A stretch of DNA of 64,000 bases from an uncultured Bacteroidota bacterium. Its GTDB lineage: Bacteria; Bacteroidota; Bacteroidia; Flavobacteriales; Flavobacteriaceae. The notes beneath the pieces are model-generated. The model did no database searches. It saw only the letters and a program-made list of their open reading frames with translations, and was not told where the DNA came from. The translations under genes and the position numbers were made by a program. The stretch covers positions 86,013 to 150,012 of the forward strand of contig CACAZM010000001.1 of the NCBI GenBank assembly GCA_902536935.1, written 5' to 3'. Shown here piece after piece: positions 39,715 through 48,687 of the stretch; position 1 is the stretch's first letter; each line of letters starts with the position of its first letter.

Positions 39715-39722
39715 CAAACATA
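39715..39722 (-). promoter_or_regulatory. Bacteroidota-type -7 element TATGTTTG on the minus strand (candidate promoter of the GH128-like/sulfatase pair)
   Basis: Plus strand caaacata; reverse complement matches TAnnTTTG. No convincing -33 TTG seen. Confidence 0.35.
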
Positions 39723-39726
39723 CAGT

Positions 39727-39873
39727 AGTTCGGACTTTTTGAGTGGAATTAGTGATATATATTCAAAAAAAAAATTCCAGATATAAAAATTATTTTTGGT
39801 AATAATCTGTGACCCTAAGCTTGAGCTGTTTAGACTTTTTGGATATAATTAGTTATATTTTCAAAAAAAATTT
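39727..39873. repeat. Imperfect direct repeat (about 46-nt units, about 101 bp apart)
   Basis: gttcggactttttgagtggaattagtgatatatattcaaaaaaaa (39727-) versus gtttagactttttggatataattagttatattttcaaaaaaaa (39828-). Confidence 0.6.
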
Positions 39874-39882
39874 AAGAAGAAG

Positions 39883-39890
39883 TAAATTTG
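39883..39890 (+). promoter_or_regulatory. Bacteroidota-type -7 element TAAATTTG upstream of the LPP20 / NlpC cassette
   Basis: Exact match to TAnnTTTG, 76 nt before ATG at 39966; -33 element weak. Confidence 0.45.
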
Positions 39891-39965
39891 TTTTACACAA
39901 TAAAAAAGAAATTCTTAAAAAGGTTGTTTAATTAAAAATATTATATTTAAAAAAAACAAATAATT

Positions 39966-40478
39966 ATGAATACTTACAAAACGCTTACTCTTTTTCTAAT
40001 AACAATGTGTTTAATTTCATGTGGCTCTAAGGCTAAGTATGTTAAGGAAACTGGAGCAGTTGAGATGAAGGAACCGTTTAAAGCACAAGATTTTAGAGAC
40101 ACCAATCGAGAATTTTACAGTATTAGAAATGCTGTAGGTACCGGTTTATCAGCTGTTAAAGCCGAAGCTAATTCAGCAGCTCAAGCAGATTTAGCACAGC
40201 GAATCCAAAACACATTGCAGAATATTGCAAGCCTTAAATTGTCAAATTCGAACGAAGTTTCCACGCAAGTATTTAAACAAAAGTTAGTAGCCGTAAGCAA
40301 CTCTTCAGTTTCTAAAATTATGATTGTTGACTCAAAAATATTTATGAGAGAAAATTCTGATAAAAATGCACCAACAAAATATGATTACTGGGCAGTATAT
40401 AAAGTAAATCTAAATGAAGTTGTTAAGTCAGCTAATATGGCAAACTTAAACTTTAATTTAACTTTAGATGATTTTTAA
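39966..40478 (+). CDS. LPP20-like lipoprotein
   Basis: Lipobox MCLISCGSKAKY; KAEANSAAQADLAQRIQNTLQNIASL... and YDYWAVYKVNLNEVVKS resemble LPP20-family lipoproteins. Confidence 0.65.
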   Translation: MNTYKTLTLFLITMCLISCGSKAKYVKETGAVEMKEPFKAQDFRDTNREFYSIRNAVGTGLSAVKAEANSAAQADLAQRIQNTLQNIASLKLSNSNEVSTQVFKQKLVAVSNSSVSKIMIVDSKIFMRENSDKNAPTKYDYWAVYKVNLNEVVKSANMANLNFNLTLDDF

Positions 40479-41863
40479 TGAATGTAAAAAACAATTTTAT
40501 CGTTTTTTTATTTCTCTTTTTATTCAACCCTATTTTTTCTCAAAATAATCAAAATATAACATGCCAACTAGAGGATGATTTCAATGATACTCATTACTCT
40601 GTAATTGAAAGGTCAGCTCAAATATCTAGCTCTGATTTAAGAAAAAAATTAGTTGAATCAATTATCAATTTTATTAGTGTTGAGTCTAGATTAGAGCTAG
40701 AAAATATTAATGAGTTGTCCTCAAGTAAGTTTTACCAATCTTCAATTACAAAATCTGAGGGACTTTTATTTAATGCAAAAGAAAAACTTTGTAATAATGG
40801 TAGCGTAATTGTTTATGTTAAGAAGTCTGATTTCAATAATACTTTTTTGTCAAAATTTAAAAATAAGCTTTCTGTTACTGAAAAAACTGCTTCAGATCTA
40901 TTAGCAAATAAAAACTTCAGCGGGAGTAATTACTTTTCTGAAAGGTATGATCTACTAAAAAACGATCTAGACGATCTTGATCTTTTTTTACCATTTGCAG
41001 AAAACATATCATCATCAAGCTTTGGGTTCAGATTAAAATCAATCTATGAGAAACTTTCTAAAATAGAATTTTATTTGGTCTCAATTGATGAGAATATCTC
41101 AAATTTAGAACGCTATTATTTAAATCTTGATTGTGTGACTGCTAAGAATCAGTTCATAACATTAGAGAATCTGTTGAGTAAAGCATCGAAAATTAAATAT
41201 AAAACTCGCTTAAATATTTTAAACTCAAAAATTAAAAGCCGCTGCAAAATTCTCAAAAAAGCTGAGTTAAAAAAAGCTAGAGAAAATTCAGACTTGTTCA
41301 ATAACTTCGGTTTTAGTTTTTTTGCACAAACAATTCCACTAGATATTTCTAATAATACAGAGTCAAATGAAATTAATTTTGACTTCGATTCCTTTTTTAT
41401 ATCTGCCAAAACACAATATTTTTTAGGTTTTGGTGATAGTGGTTTACGTGCTGGCCCCTACCTAAAATACTATTTTGTGGATGGAACATTAAATAATTCT
41501 GATGAATCTAATGATTTCTTTGATAAAAATTTTGGTATAGCAGGTTTATCCTTAAAAATAAGATTTATTAGAAAGTTTATTGACTTGGAATTTAGTGCTG
41601 GAAAAACTTTAAAATCATTCGAATATTCAACAAATACTAATAACATTGAAGAATTTTATTTTTATATTTTTTCACCACGATTTATTCTTGGCAATACAGA
41701 AAAAAGAATTTCATTTTCTGCATCTGTTGATTTTATGGTACCTGACAATTCCGATGTTAGTTATAAATACCTAAATGCAAACATTGGAATAAATTATAAT
41801 TTACAATTCAAAAAACTAAAATCCCAAGATAGAAAAGTTATAAAAGAAAAATATATTGAATGA
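40478..41863 (+). CDS. Envelope protein with LPP20-like N-terminal region and probable C-terminal outer-membrane beta-barrel
   Basis: Signal peptide; ERSAQISSSDLRKKLVESIINFISVESRLELEN; C-terminal alternating aromatic/hydrophobic strands (SLKIRFIRKFIDLEFSAGKTL, NANIGINYNLQFKKL). Coupled to upstream gene by TAATG. Confidence 0.55.
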   Translation: MNVKNNFIVFLFLFLFNPIFSQNNQNITCQLEDDFNDTHYSVIERSAQISSSDLRKKLVESIINFISVESRLELENINELSSSKFYQSSITKSEGLLFNAKEKLCNNGSVIVYVKKSDFNNTFLSKFKNKLSVTEKTASDLLANKNFSGSNYFSERYDLLKNDLDDLDLFLPFAENISSSSFGFRLKSIYEKLSKIEFYLVSIDENISNLERYYLNLDCVTAKNQFITLENLLSKASKIKYKTRLNILNSKIKSRCKILKKAELKKARENSDLFNNFGFSFFAQTIPLDISNNTESNEINFDFDSFFISAKTQYFLGFGDSGLRAGPYLKYYFVDGTLNNSDESNDFFDKNFGIAGLSLKIRFIRKFIDLEFSAGKTLKSFEYSTNTNNIEEFYFYIFSPRFILGNTEKRISFSASVDFMVPDNSDVSYKYLNANIGINYNLQFKKLKSQDRKVIKEKYIE

Positions 41864-42798
41864 GAATAATAATTCTTCTATTTTTTTTTACAATAAGTTC
41901 TTGTAGTTCTTTTAAGTTTACCCAAAAAAATAAAATTCTAGAGTTAGAGTTACCTTTTTCTAAGTTCGACTATCCTGACACAGAAAAATCATTATTTGTT
42001 ATAGTCAGTGCTAAAGGGGATTATAATCTATCCTCACTTAAATCAGCATTGAACTTAAATGCACTTGCTAGTATTAGTCAAAGAGTAGAATACTTAGTTG
42101 AGGGATACAATAAAATAAATCTAAAAAATGTTAACCAATTTTCAGATGTTGTGTCGTCCTCAAAAACAATAATGAAATCAAATTTTTTTTTAAATAAAAT
42201 TAGTATTGTAGATACAAAATTAATAAGGTTTGATGATTTATCTTATGAATATTGGGGGGTTTACAAAATTGATTTATCTGATGTAGTAACTGCTTTAAGA
42301 GCAAATAACCCAAATTTAAATGATGATTTTTATAAAGCCGTTATTGATAAAGAATTTAAACTTGAAGCCAAAAGAGAAAAAACTACTAACATCATAATTG
42401 AAAATAAAAGTTTTAACTCTCTGATTGTGAATGAAGCAAAAAAATATATTGGAGTTCCGTACGTATGGGGTGGTGATAATCCCTCTCGAGGTTTCGATTG
42501 TTCAGGATATGTACAATGGGTAATTAATGAAGCCATTAATATTTTATTACCAAGAACATCTTACCAACAGTCTCTTTTCTTATCAAATCATAAAAGATTA
42601 AACTTTGATAAAATTCGTCCTGGCGATATTTTATTTTTTAATACAAGTGGTAAAGACATTTCACACGTTGGTATTGCCATTGGAGATCATAAGTTTATTC
42701 ACGCTCCAAATAAAAAATCAAATATCAAAATTGATGCATTAGATGGTTACTGGAAAAAGAAGTTAATATCAGCTAATTATGTCCCAAATCTTCAATAA
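41860..42798 (+). CDS. Lipoprotein with LPP20-like N-terminal region and C-terminal NlpC/P60 peptidoglycan endopeptidase domain
   Basis: Lipobox ISSCSSF; AKKYIGVPYVWGGDNPSRGFDCSGYVQW (catalytic Cys), RPGDILFFNTSGKDISHVGIAIGDHKFIHAPN (His). ATGA overlap with upstream gene. Confidence 0.88.
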   Translation: MRIIILLFFFTISSCSSFKFTQKNKILELELPFSKFDYPDTEKSLFVIVSAKGDYNLSSLKSALNLNALASISQRVEYLVEGYNKINLKNVNQFSDVVSSSKTIMKSNFFLNKISIVDTKLIRFDDLSYEYWGVYKIDLSDVVTALRANNPNLNDDFYKAVIDKEFKLEAKREKTTNIIIENKSFNSLIVNEAKKYIGVPYVWGGDNPSRGFDCSGYVQWVINEAINILLPRTSYQQSLFLSNHKRLNFDKIRPGDILFFNTSGKDISHVGIAIGDHKFIHAPNKKSNIKIDALDGYWKKKLISANYVPNLQ

Positions 42799-42846
42799 TT
42801 AAGGGCATAATATTTTAATTTTTGATATTCAATAAAATATAAATAT

Positions 42847-42876
42847 CCCCAAAAAATAATTTATTATTCTTGGGGG
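42847..42876. terminator. Bidirectional terminator-like hairpin between the NlpC/P60 gene (+) and tRNA-Arg (-)
   Basis: ccccaaaaaataatttattattcttgggg: CCCCAA/TTGGGG outer stem and AATAAT/ATTATT inner stem with small internal loop. Confidence 0.55.
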
Positions 42877-42883
42877 TAATTAG

Positions 42884-42957
42884 TGACCCAGGGAGGATTC
42901 GAACCCCCAACCCTCAGAGCCGAAATCTGATATTCTATCCAGTTGAACTACTGGGCC
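42884..42957 (-). tRNA. tRNA-Arg (anticodon TCG)
   Basis: Minus strand GGCCCAGTAGTTCAACTGGATAGAATATCAGATTTCGGCTCTGAGGGTTGGGGGTTCGAATCCTCCCTGGGTCA: acceptor GGCCCAG/CTGGGTC, anticodon stem TCAGA/TCTGA with loop TTTCGGC, T-loop GTTCGAATC. Confidence 0.94.
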
Positions 42958-43002
42958 TTTGTGTTTGCGAATGTAATAACTTTACTTTGATAAAAAGTAA
43001 TG

Positions 43003-43452
43003 CTAACTCAAGTGTTTTCTTACAATCTCAGCGATTAGTTTACCGTCCGCCTTACCAGCCAAATTTTTGTTTACCATGCCCATGACCTTACCCATCTCTT
43101 TCATCGAAGTAGCACCCACTGAATGAATTACTTCATAAATAACTTTCTCTACTTCCTCCACTGAGAGCTGCTCAGGTAAAAACTGACTTATAACCTCAAT
43201 TTGAGCTTCCTCGGGCTCTGCTAAATCTACTCGCCCCTGCTTCCTAAAAATCGAGGCACTTTCCTTGCGCTGTTTAACGAGTTTTTGCAATAGCTTTGTG
43301 ATTTCAGAATCGTCAGGATTTTCTTTTGCACCCGACTGTGTTTGTAACAATAATATGCCTGATTTGATCGCACGTAATGACTCTAAAGCAACTTTATTTT
43401 TTTCACGCATGGCCGCTTTAAGTTTGAAATTTAATTGGTCTTGAAAGTTCAT
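43003..43452 (-). CDS. yqeY: GatB/YqeY domain-containing protein
   Basis: 149 aa; MREKNKVALESLRAIKSGI, LLQKLVKQRKESASIFRKQGR, EMGKVMGMVNKNLAGKADGKLIAEIVRKHL. Confidence 0.93.
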   Translation of the reverse strand: MNFQDQLNFKLKAAMREKNKVALESLRAIKSGILLLQTQSGAKENPDDSEITKLLQKLVKQRKESASIFRKQGRVDLAEPEEAQIEVISQFLPEQLSVEEVEKVIYEVIHSVGATSMKEMGKVMGMVNKNLAGKADGKLIAEIVRKHLS

Positions 43453-43454
43453 TT

Positions 43455-45308
43455 TTAATCTACATTATCGTGTAAAAAAGAATTGTTTGTCCGTATTCGC
43501 ATCTCATCATTAGAATCTGTATCGACAGAAAGACGAGATAAATCTTGATCTGCATTCATATCAACTTGAGCCCTTTTGTAAGCTGGTTCTTTTTCGAGCT
43601 CATCGATTCGGTTTGTCATAAATTTATGGTTAAATGACTTGAGTTTCTTTCGCCTTTCTTCAGCACGATGTGCCAGTCCTTGGGTAATCGTACTGTTTAG
43701 TGGAGTTAATTCCTCCTCTTCCTTTTCACTTAAATCTTCTGTTATTTTTTTTTCTTTTGGAGTTGACTCAACAATATTTTGTATTTCCTGCTCTTCGAAA
43801 ACCGGCTCAATATAATCTTCTAGATTGTACTTTTTTAATACTGGAGATTCTATCTCTTCCTCCACTTCTACTGAAGCCGAGGTCGATTTACTTTCATGAA
43901 GTGCTTGTGTTTGGGGTTGCTCTTCCAAATGAAAAAGTACTGGAACCTCATTTTCGTGGTGCTCATTTGTTTGTTTGGTCTCTTCTATCGGAACATCAAA
44001 TGGCTTTGTATCAGAAACAATTTCCTCATGATCAACAACATCAATTTCATTGACTTCACTTGGTAATTCATGGATAATAAACTCTTCACCGTCCGGAAGG
44101 GGCTCATGAGTTGGCTCAGAAATATCTTCGTGAGAAACCTCAATCGATCGAATTACGTCCGTTGTTTCTACAAGTTCCTCCATTTGCTGTTTGTCCTCGA
44201 CTTTTGGAGACAACTCCGAAAATAAATCCGTTTCTATTGTATCACTTTCAAGGGTGTGTACTACCGTTTGTTCATCATCAAGGGTATGAATGATTTTTTT
44301 AGGATCAGCATGAACAATCTCTTCTTGTTGTTCGACATCAAATCCAGTCGCGATAACCGTTACCGCAATATCCTCACCCAGTGATGGGTCTTCTCCGATT
44401 CCCATAATGATATTAGCACCATGACCTGCCTCGCGTTGGATATGTTCATTGATAATACCAATTTCATCTATAGTCACTTCATCGCCTCCCGAAACGACAA
44501 GTAATAATACATTTTTTGCTCCGATGATTTTATTATCATTGAGTAGTGGTGAATCAAGCGCTTTAGCGACTGCTTCCTCCCCTCGGTTTGGCCCAGAGGA
44601 CGTCGCCGATCCCATGATCGCTGTTCCACTGTCAGCCAATACCGTTTTAGCATCCCGAAGATCTATGTTTTGGGTATAATGATGCGTAATCACCTCGGCA
44701 ATTCCTCGGGATGCATTTGCCAGCACCTCATCGGCTTTTGCAAACCCTTGTTTGAATCCAAGGTCTCCATATACTTCTCGAAGTTTGTTGTTATTGATTA
44801 CAATGATTGAATCGACAAATTTCCTGAGCTTCGCCAAACCCACTTCCGCTTGATCGTTGCGCGTTTTTCCTTCAAACTGGAAGGGCATCGTGACGATTCC
44901 AACCGTGAGAATTCCCATATCACGTGCCATCTTGGCGATCACTGGCGCAGCACCCGTTCCAGTTCCTCCGCCCATTCCGGCGGTAATAAAAATCATCTTC
45001 GTATTGGTAGCAAGCATTCGGGATAGCTCATCTACACTTTCAATCGCAGAACGCTCTCCAATTTCGGGATTCGCACCTGCTCCCAGCCCCTCAGTTAGTG
45101 ATACTCCGAGTTGAATCTTATTGGGTAGTGGACTGTTTTGCAAAGCTTGCGCATCGGTATTGCAAGCCACAAAATCTACCCCCTTGATCCCCAAGTGGTA
45201 CATATAGTTTACCGCATTACTACCACCGCCACCAATTCCAATGACTTTTATGACATTGCTTTGGTTTTTAGGTAAGTCAAAATCTATTTTTTGATAATCT
45301 AATTCCAT
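43455..45308 (-). CDS. ftsZ: Cell division protein FtsZ (with long acidic C-terminal extension)
   Basis: IGIGGGGSNAVNYMY, ITAGMGGGTGTGAAPVIAKMAR, NIDLRDAKTVLADSGTAIMGS. Confidence 0.98.
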   Translation of the reverse strand: MELDYQKIDFDLPKNQSNVIKVIGIGGGGSNAVNYMYHLGIKGVDFVACNTDAQALQNSPLPNKIQLGVSLTEGLGAGANPEIGERSAIESVDELSRMLATNTKMIFITAGMGGGTGTGAAPVIAKMARDMGILTVGIVTMPFQFEGKTRNDQAEVGLAKLRKFVDSIIVINNNKLREVYGDLGFKQGFAKADEVLANASRGIAEVITHHYTQNIDLRDAKTVLADSGTAIMGSATSSGPNRGEEAVAKALDSPLLNDNKIIGAKNVLLLVVSGGDEVTIDEIGIINEHIQREAGHGANIIMGIGEDPSLGEDIAVTVIATGFDVEQQEEIVHADPKKIIHTLDDEQTVVHTLESDTIETDLFSELSPKVEDKQQMEELVETTDVIRSIEVSHEDISEPTHEPLPDGEEFIIHELPSEVNEIDVVDHEEIVSDTKPFDVPIEETKQTNEHHENEVPVLFHLEEQPQTQALHESKSTSASVEVEEEIESPVLKKYNLEDYIEPVFEEQEIQNIVESTPKEKKITEDLSEKEEEELTPLNSTITQGLAHRAEERRKKLKSFNHKFMTNRIDELEKEPAYKRAQVDMNADQDLSRLSVDTDSNDEMRIRTNNSFLHDNVD

Positions 45309-45318
45309 AGGTGCTTAT

Positions 45319-46632
45319 TTATTCTGCGTTATCTAAAAATTCTCGTATGCCCTCTGTAAAGCGATCAAAGATGGATCTTCGCTTTTTTACTTCTTGTTGC
45401 TCAGAAGATTCACCTGTCTGTGACTCTTCGGATTCATGCTCCTCAACCACCAATTCTTCATACGCGCTCATTTGTTCGACTGCTTTCATTACCAAACCAA
45501 CAGCGGTTGAAAACATCGGGCTTGCGGTTGATTCTGCATGCTCATCCCCTGCCAAATGTTCGTTTGGAAATCCAATTCGAGTATCCATCCCAGTTATATA
45601 TTCAACAAGTTGTTTGAGGTGTTTCAATTGACTTCCTCCGCCTGTTAAAACGATACCTGCAATCAACTTTTTCTTTTGTTCTTCGTGTCCATAGTTTTTG
45701 ATTTCGGTATAAACACTTTCTATGATTTCGGTAACACGTGCATGAATGATTTTAGAAAGGTTTTTTAGTGTGATTTCTTTAGGATCTCGTCCTCTTAGTC
45801 CCGGAATGGCAACAATTTCATTGTCTTTATTCTCCCCTGGCCATGCAGATCCAAATTTTGTTTTGAGAAGCTCTGCTTGCTTTTCAATAATCGAACAGCC
45901 CTCTTTGATGTCTTCTGTTATGATGTTTCCACCAAAGGGAATTACCGATGTGTGGCGAATAATCCCATCTTTAAAAATGGCAAGATCCGTTGTACCTCCA
46001 CCAATATCGATTAGCGCAACCCCAGCTTCTTTTTCTTCTTTGCTCAATACCGCTGAGGATGATGCCAAGGGCTCTAATGTAATCCCGCCGAACTCTAAAC
46101 CAGCTGATTTTACACATCGCGCAATATTGCGAATCGACGACATTTGTCCAACAACGACATGAAAGTTGGCTTCCAAGCGCGCCCCATACATCCCGATTGG
46201 CTCTTTGATTTCTGACTGCCCATCAACTTTGAACTCTTGCGGAAGAACATGGATAATCTCTTCCCCAGGAAGCATTACAAGTTTATAAACCTGGTTAATC
46301 AGCTCTTCCACATCCGATTCCTGAATGACCTCCTCTGGATTTGGCCTTGTTATATAGTCACTGTGTTGAAGACTGCGGATGTGCTGACCAGCAATCCCAA
46401 CAACCACCTCGCGGATTGTCTCACCAGAGGCTACTTCTGCCTCTTGTACGGCAGATTGTATGGATTGGATCGTTTGGGTAATATTGTTGACGACTCCTCT
46501 GTGAACGCCTAAGCTTTCGGATTTTCCAGCTCCGATGATTTTGAGTTTTCCGTACTCGTTTTTACGCCCAAGCATGGCCACAATTTTTGTGGTTCCAATA
46601 TCAAGTCCTACCCCTTTGTTTTCTGGCTTCAT
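45319..46632 (-). CDS. ftsA: Cell division protein FtsA
   Basis: GLDIGTTKIVAMLGRKNEYGKLKIIGAGKSESLGVHRGVV; ALIDIGGGTTDLAIFKDG; IVLTGGGSQLKHL. Confidence 0.97.
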   Translation of the reverse strand: MKPENKGVGLDIGTTKIVAMLGRKNEYGKLKIIGAGKSESLGVHRGVVNNITQTIQSIQSAVQEAEVASGETIREVVVGIAGQHIRSLQHSDYITRPNPEEVIQESDVEELINQVYKLVMLPGEEIIHVLPQEFKVDGQSEIKEPIGMYGARLEANFHVVVGQMSSIRNIARCVKSAGLEFGGITLEPLASSSAVLSKEEKEAGVALIDIGGGTTDLAIFKDGIIRHTSVIPFGGNIITEDIKEGCSIIEKQAELLKTKFGSAWPGENKDNEIVAIPGLRGRDPKEITLKNLSKIIHARVTEIIESVYTEIKNYGHEEQKKKLIAGIVLTGGGSQLKHLKQLVEYITGMDTRIGFPNEHLAGDEHAESTASPMFSTAVGLVMKAVEQMSAYEELVVEEHESEESQTGESSEQQEVKKRRSIFDRFTEGIREFLDNAE

Positions 46633-47345
46633 AACGTGTTTCTTTTACAAATGATTTGGTTGCTATAATCTAATGCGACTTCTGTGTAGTCTCGAATCAA
46701 ACCTTGATCTGTAGCTACAGCATAAAAAGCTTTATACTTTTTAAATTTTATTTGAATATCATCCACCGATTTGATTTTGATCTGGTACTTCTGATCAATC
46801 ACATGCATAGACACCTCATCTCCGTGATCTTGTATGTCTTTGATATGGGATGCTAAAAAGCCGTCTTGAGCAATCGCAACTGAGAGAGCAGAGAGGGCTT
46901 CGTATCGATCGACATCGGGATCGTTGACAATTGTTGGAACCTCCGAATCGTGAGTGGGTGAAAGCGGAATCGGCTTGCCTTCGTAGTCAAGATAAAATTC
47001 TGATTTACCTTTTACGCGAGCCACTGGAATCCTCGGTAGGACTTTTATGTGAAGAACGTCGTCCAACGTTAAAAATGCTTCTATTTTTTTGATTAAATCG
47101 TTTTGAGCAAGTTGCAACTCAAGATGCTTTAAATGTATTTCAGATTTTTGTTTACTTGTTGAGTCTTTGAAAACAACTTTCAACATGTTATCAACCGAAT
47201 CTTTAGAGATCATCTGTGGGTAATTCTCATCTATGTGCACATAAAATCCTTGTATAGACCTGACAGAATTTCGATGTGAGGACAGTACAATCATAGCTAT
47301 TGAGAGCACAATCCAAAAAGAAAATGACATCACTCTAACCCACAT
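46629..47345 (-). CDS. ftsQ: Cell division protein FtsQ
   Basis: 238 aa bitopic protein between murC and ftsA; IKVLPRIPVARVKGKSEFYLDYEGKPIPLS. Confidence 0.88.
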   Translation of the reverse strand: MWVRVMSFSFWIVLSIAMIVLSSHRNSVRSIQGFYVHIDENYPQMISKDSVDNMLKVVFKDSTSKQKSEIHLKHLELQLAQNDLIKKIEAFLTLDDVLHIKVLPRIPVARVKGKSEFYLDYEGKPIPLSPTHDSEVPTIVNDPDVDRYEALSALSVAIAQDGFLASHIKDIQDHGDEVSMHVIDQKYQIKIKSVDDIQIKFKKYKAFYAVATDQGLIRDYTEVALDYSNQIICKRNTL

Positions 47346-48687
47346 AGGACGTTCGTTTTAGATGTTCTACAATTGGTTGCACCTCAGCAGCAATATCGCC
47401 TGCGCCCATAACCACAACAACGTCTGCACCAGCATCAGCTACCTTTTCTGGTAATTGGCCCTTAGAAACAATTTCAACCGACCCACTCATCTTTTCAAGA
47501 ATAGATTGACTACTAACACCTGGAACCGGTAACTCACGTGCTGGATAGATATCGAGCAATATGGTATGGTCAAATTGAGACAAACTCTCCGCAAAACCCT
47601 TGCAAAAATCCCTCGTTCTACTAAACAAGTGAGGTTGAAACACTGCAATTCGCTTGGCAGAAGGATAAAACTGCTTGACTGCATCCGCCATTTGGTTTAT
47701 TTCAGTTGGATGATGAGCATAGTCATCTATGACCACCGCGGGTTCCTCGGTTCGAACGCTAAATCGGCGGTCAACTCCTTGAAAATGTTGCAAGGCCGTC
47801 GCGATTGACTGTGAATCACAACCAACAGACAATGCCATTGCGATAGCTACTGTGGCATTCATCAAATTATGCTCCCCAGGAAGACGAAGCTGAAGCCCTT
47901 TTAAGATTTGATCTTTACTGTGAAAATCAAAAACGTAATGACCATTTTCGATTCTGACATGTTCGACACGAACCTCTGCGTATTTGCTCATGCCATATGA
48001 AACCCCTGAAACATCAAGTCCTTCTCGAACCAAACGATTGTTTGGATTTGAAACCAAAGTGGCAAAGGATTGAAAACTCGCTTCGAGATTTTCCACATTC
48101 TGGTAAATGTCCAAATGGTCCACATCCATTGATGTTATACAGAGAAGATCAGGGTGAAGCGTTAAAAAGGAACGATCAAACTCATCTGCCTCTACCACCA
48201 TATAATCGTTGCCTTCGCTGATAAAGTTGGAACCGAAATTAGACGAAATTCCACCCAAAAACGCAGTGATTTTTTTTCCACTTTCGTGAAGTAGATGTGC
48301 CAGAATTGAGGATGTTGTGGTTTTGCCATGAGTTCCTCCTACAGCCAAACAGTGTAGGTCTTTGCTCAATTCACCAAGAACTTCAGAACGCTTAAAAATA
48401 TCAAACCCATTTGCTTTGAAAAACTTGAGCTGTGGAGAGTTTTGAGGGATTGCAGGGGTAAATACAACAGTCGTGTTAGCCTTGTTCTTGCATACGGATG
48501 GAATTCGATCAACTCGGTCATATGTATACACCTTTGCACCCAATTGAATGAGCTTATCGGTAATCTCTGTTTCGATTCGGTCATACCCATATACCTCATG
48601 CCCTTGCTTAATGAAATACTGTGCCAATGCGGACATTCCGATTCCACCAATCCCCAAAAAGTACAGCTGTTGCTTAATCATTGACAA
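47335..48687 (-). CDS. murC: UDP-N-acetylmuramate--L-alanine ligase
   Basis: YFLGIGGIGMSALAQYF; AVGGTHGKTTTSSILAHLL; VIDDYAHHPTEI; VFQPHLFSRTRDF. Confidence 0.98.
   Translation of the reverse strand: MSMIKQQLYFLGIGGIGMSALAQYFIKQGHEVYGYDRIETEITDKLIQLGAKVYTYDRVDRIPSVCKNKANTTVVFTPAIPQNSPQLKFFKANGFDIFKRSEVLGELSKDLHCLAVGGTHGKTTTSSILAHLLHESGKKITAFLGGISSNFGSNFISEGNDYMVVEADEFDRSFLTLHPDLLCITSMDVDHLDIYQNVENLEASFQSFATLVSNPNNRLVREGLDVSGVSYGMSKYAEVRVEHVRIENGHYVFDFHSKDQILKGLQLRLPGEHNLMNATVAIAMALSVGCDSQSIATALQHFQGVDRRFSVRTEEPAVVIDDYAHHPTEINQMADAVKQFYPSAKRIAVFQPHLFSRTRDFCKGFAESLSQFDHTILLDIYPARELPVPGVSSQSILEKMSGSVEIVSKGQLPEKVADAGADVVVVMGAGDIAAEVQPIVEHLKRTSYVG

Noticed and set aside
42870-43085. 71-aa plus-strand ORF
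   Set aside because: Runs through the tRNA-Arg gene and into yqeY antisense; spurious.
43455-45308. Unusually long FtsZ (617 aa)
   Set aside because: Long acidic C-terminal extensions are common in Bacteroidota FtsZ; core motifs are normal.
45746-46162. 138-aa ORF antisense to ftsA (and similar ORFs opposite ftsZ, murC, mraY and ftsI)
   Set aside because: Antisense ORFs created by codon bias in conserved dcw genes.
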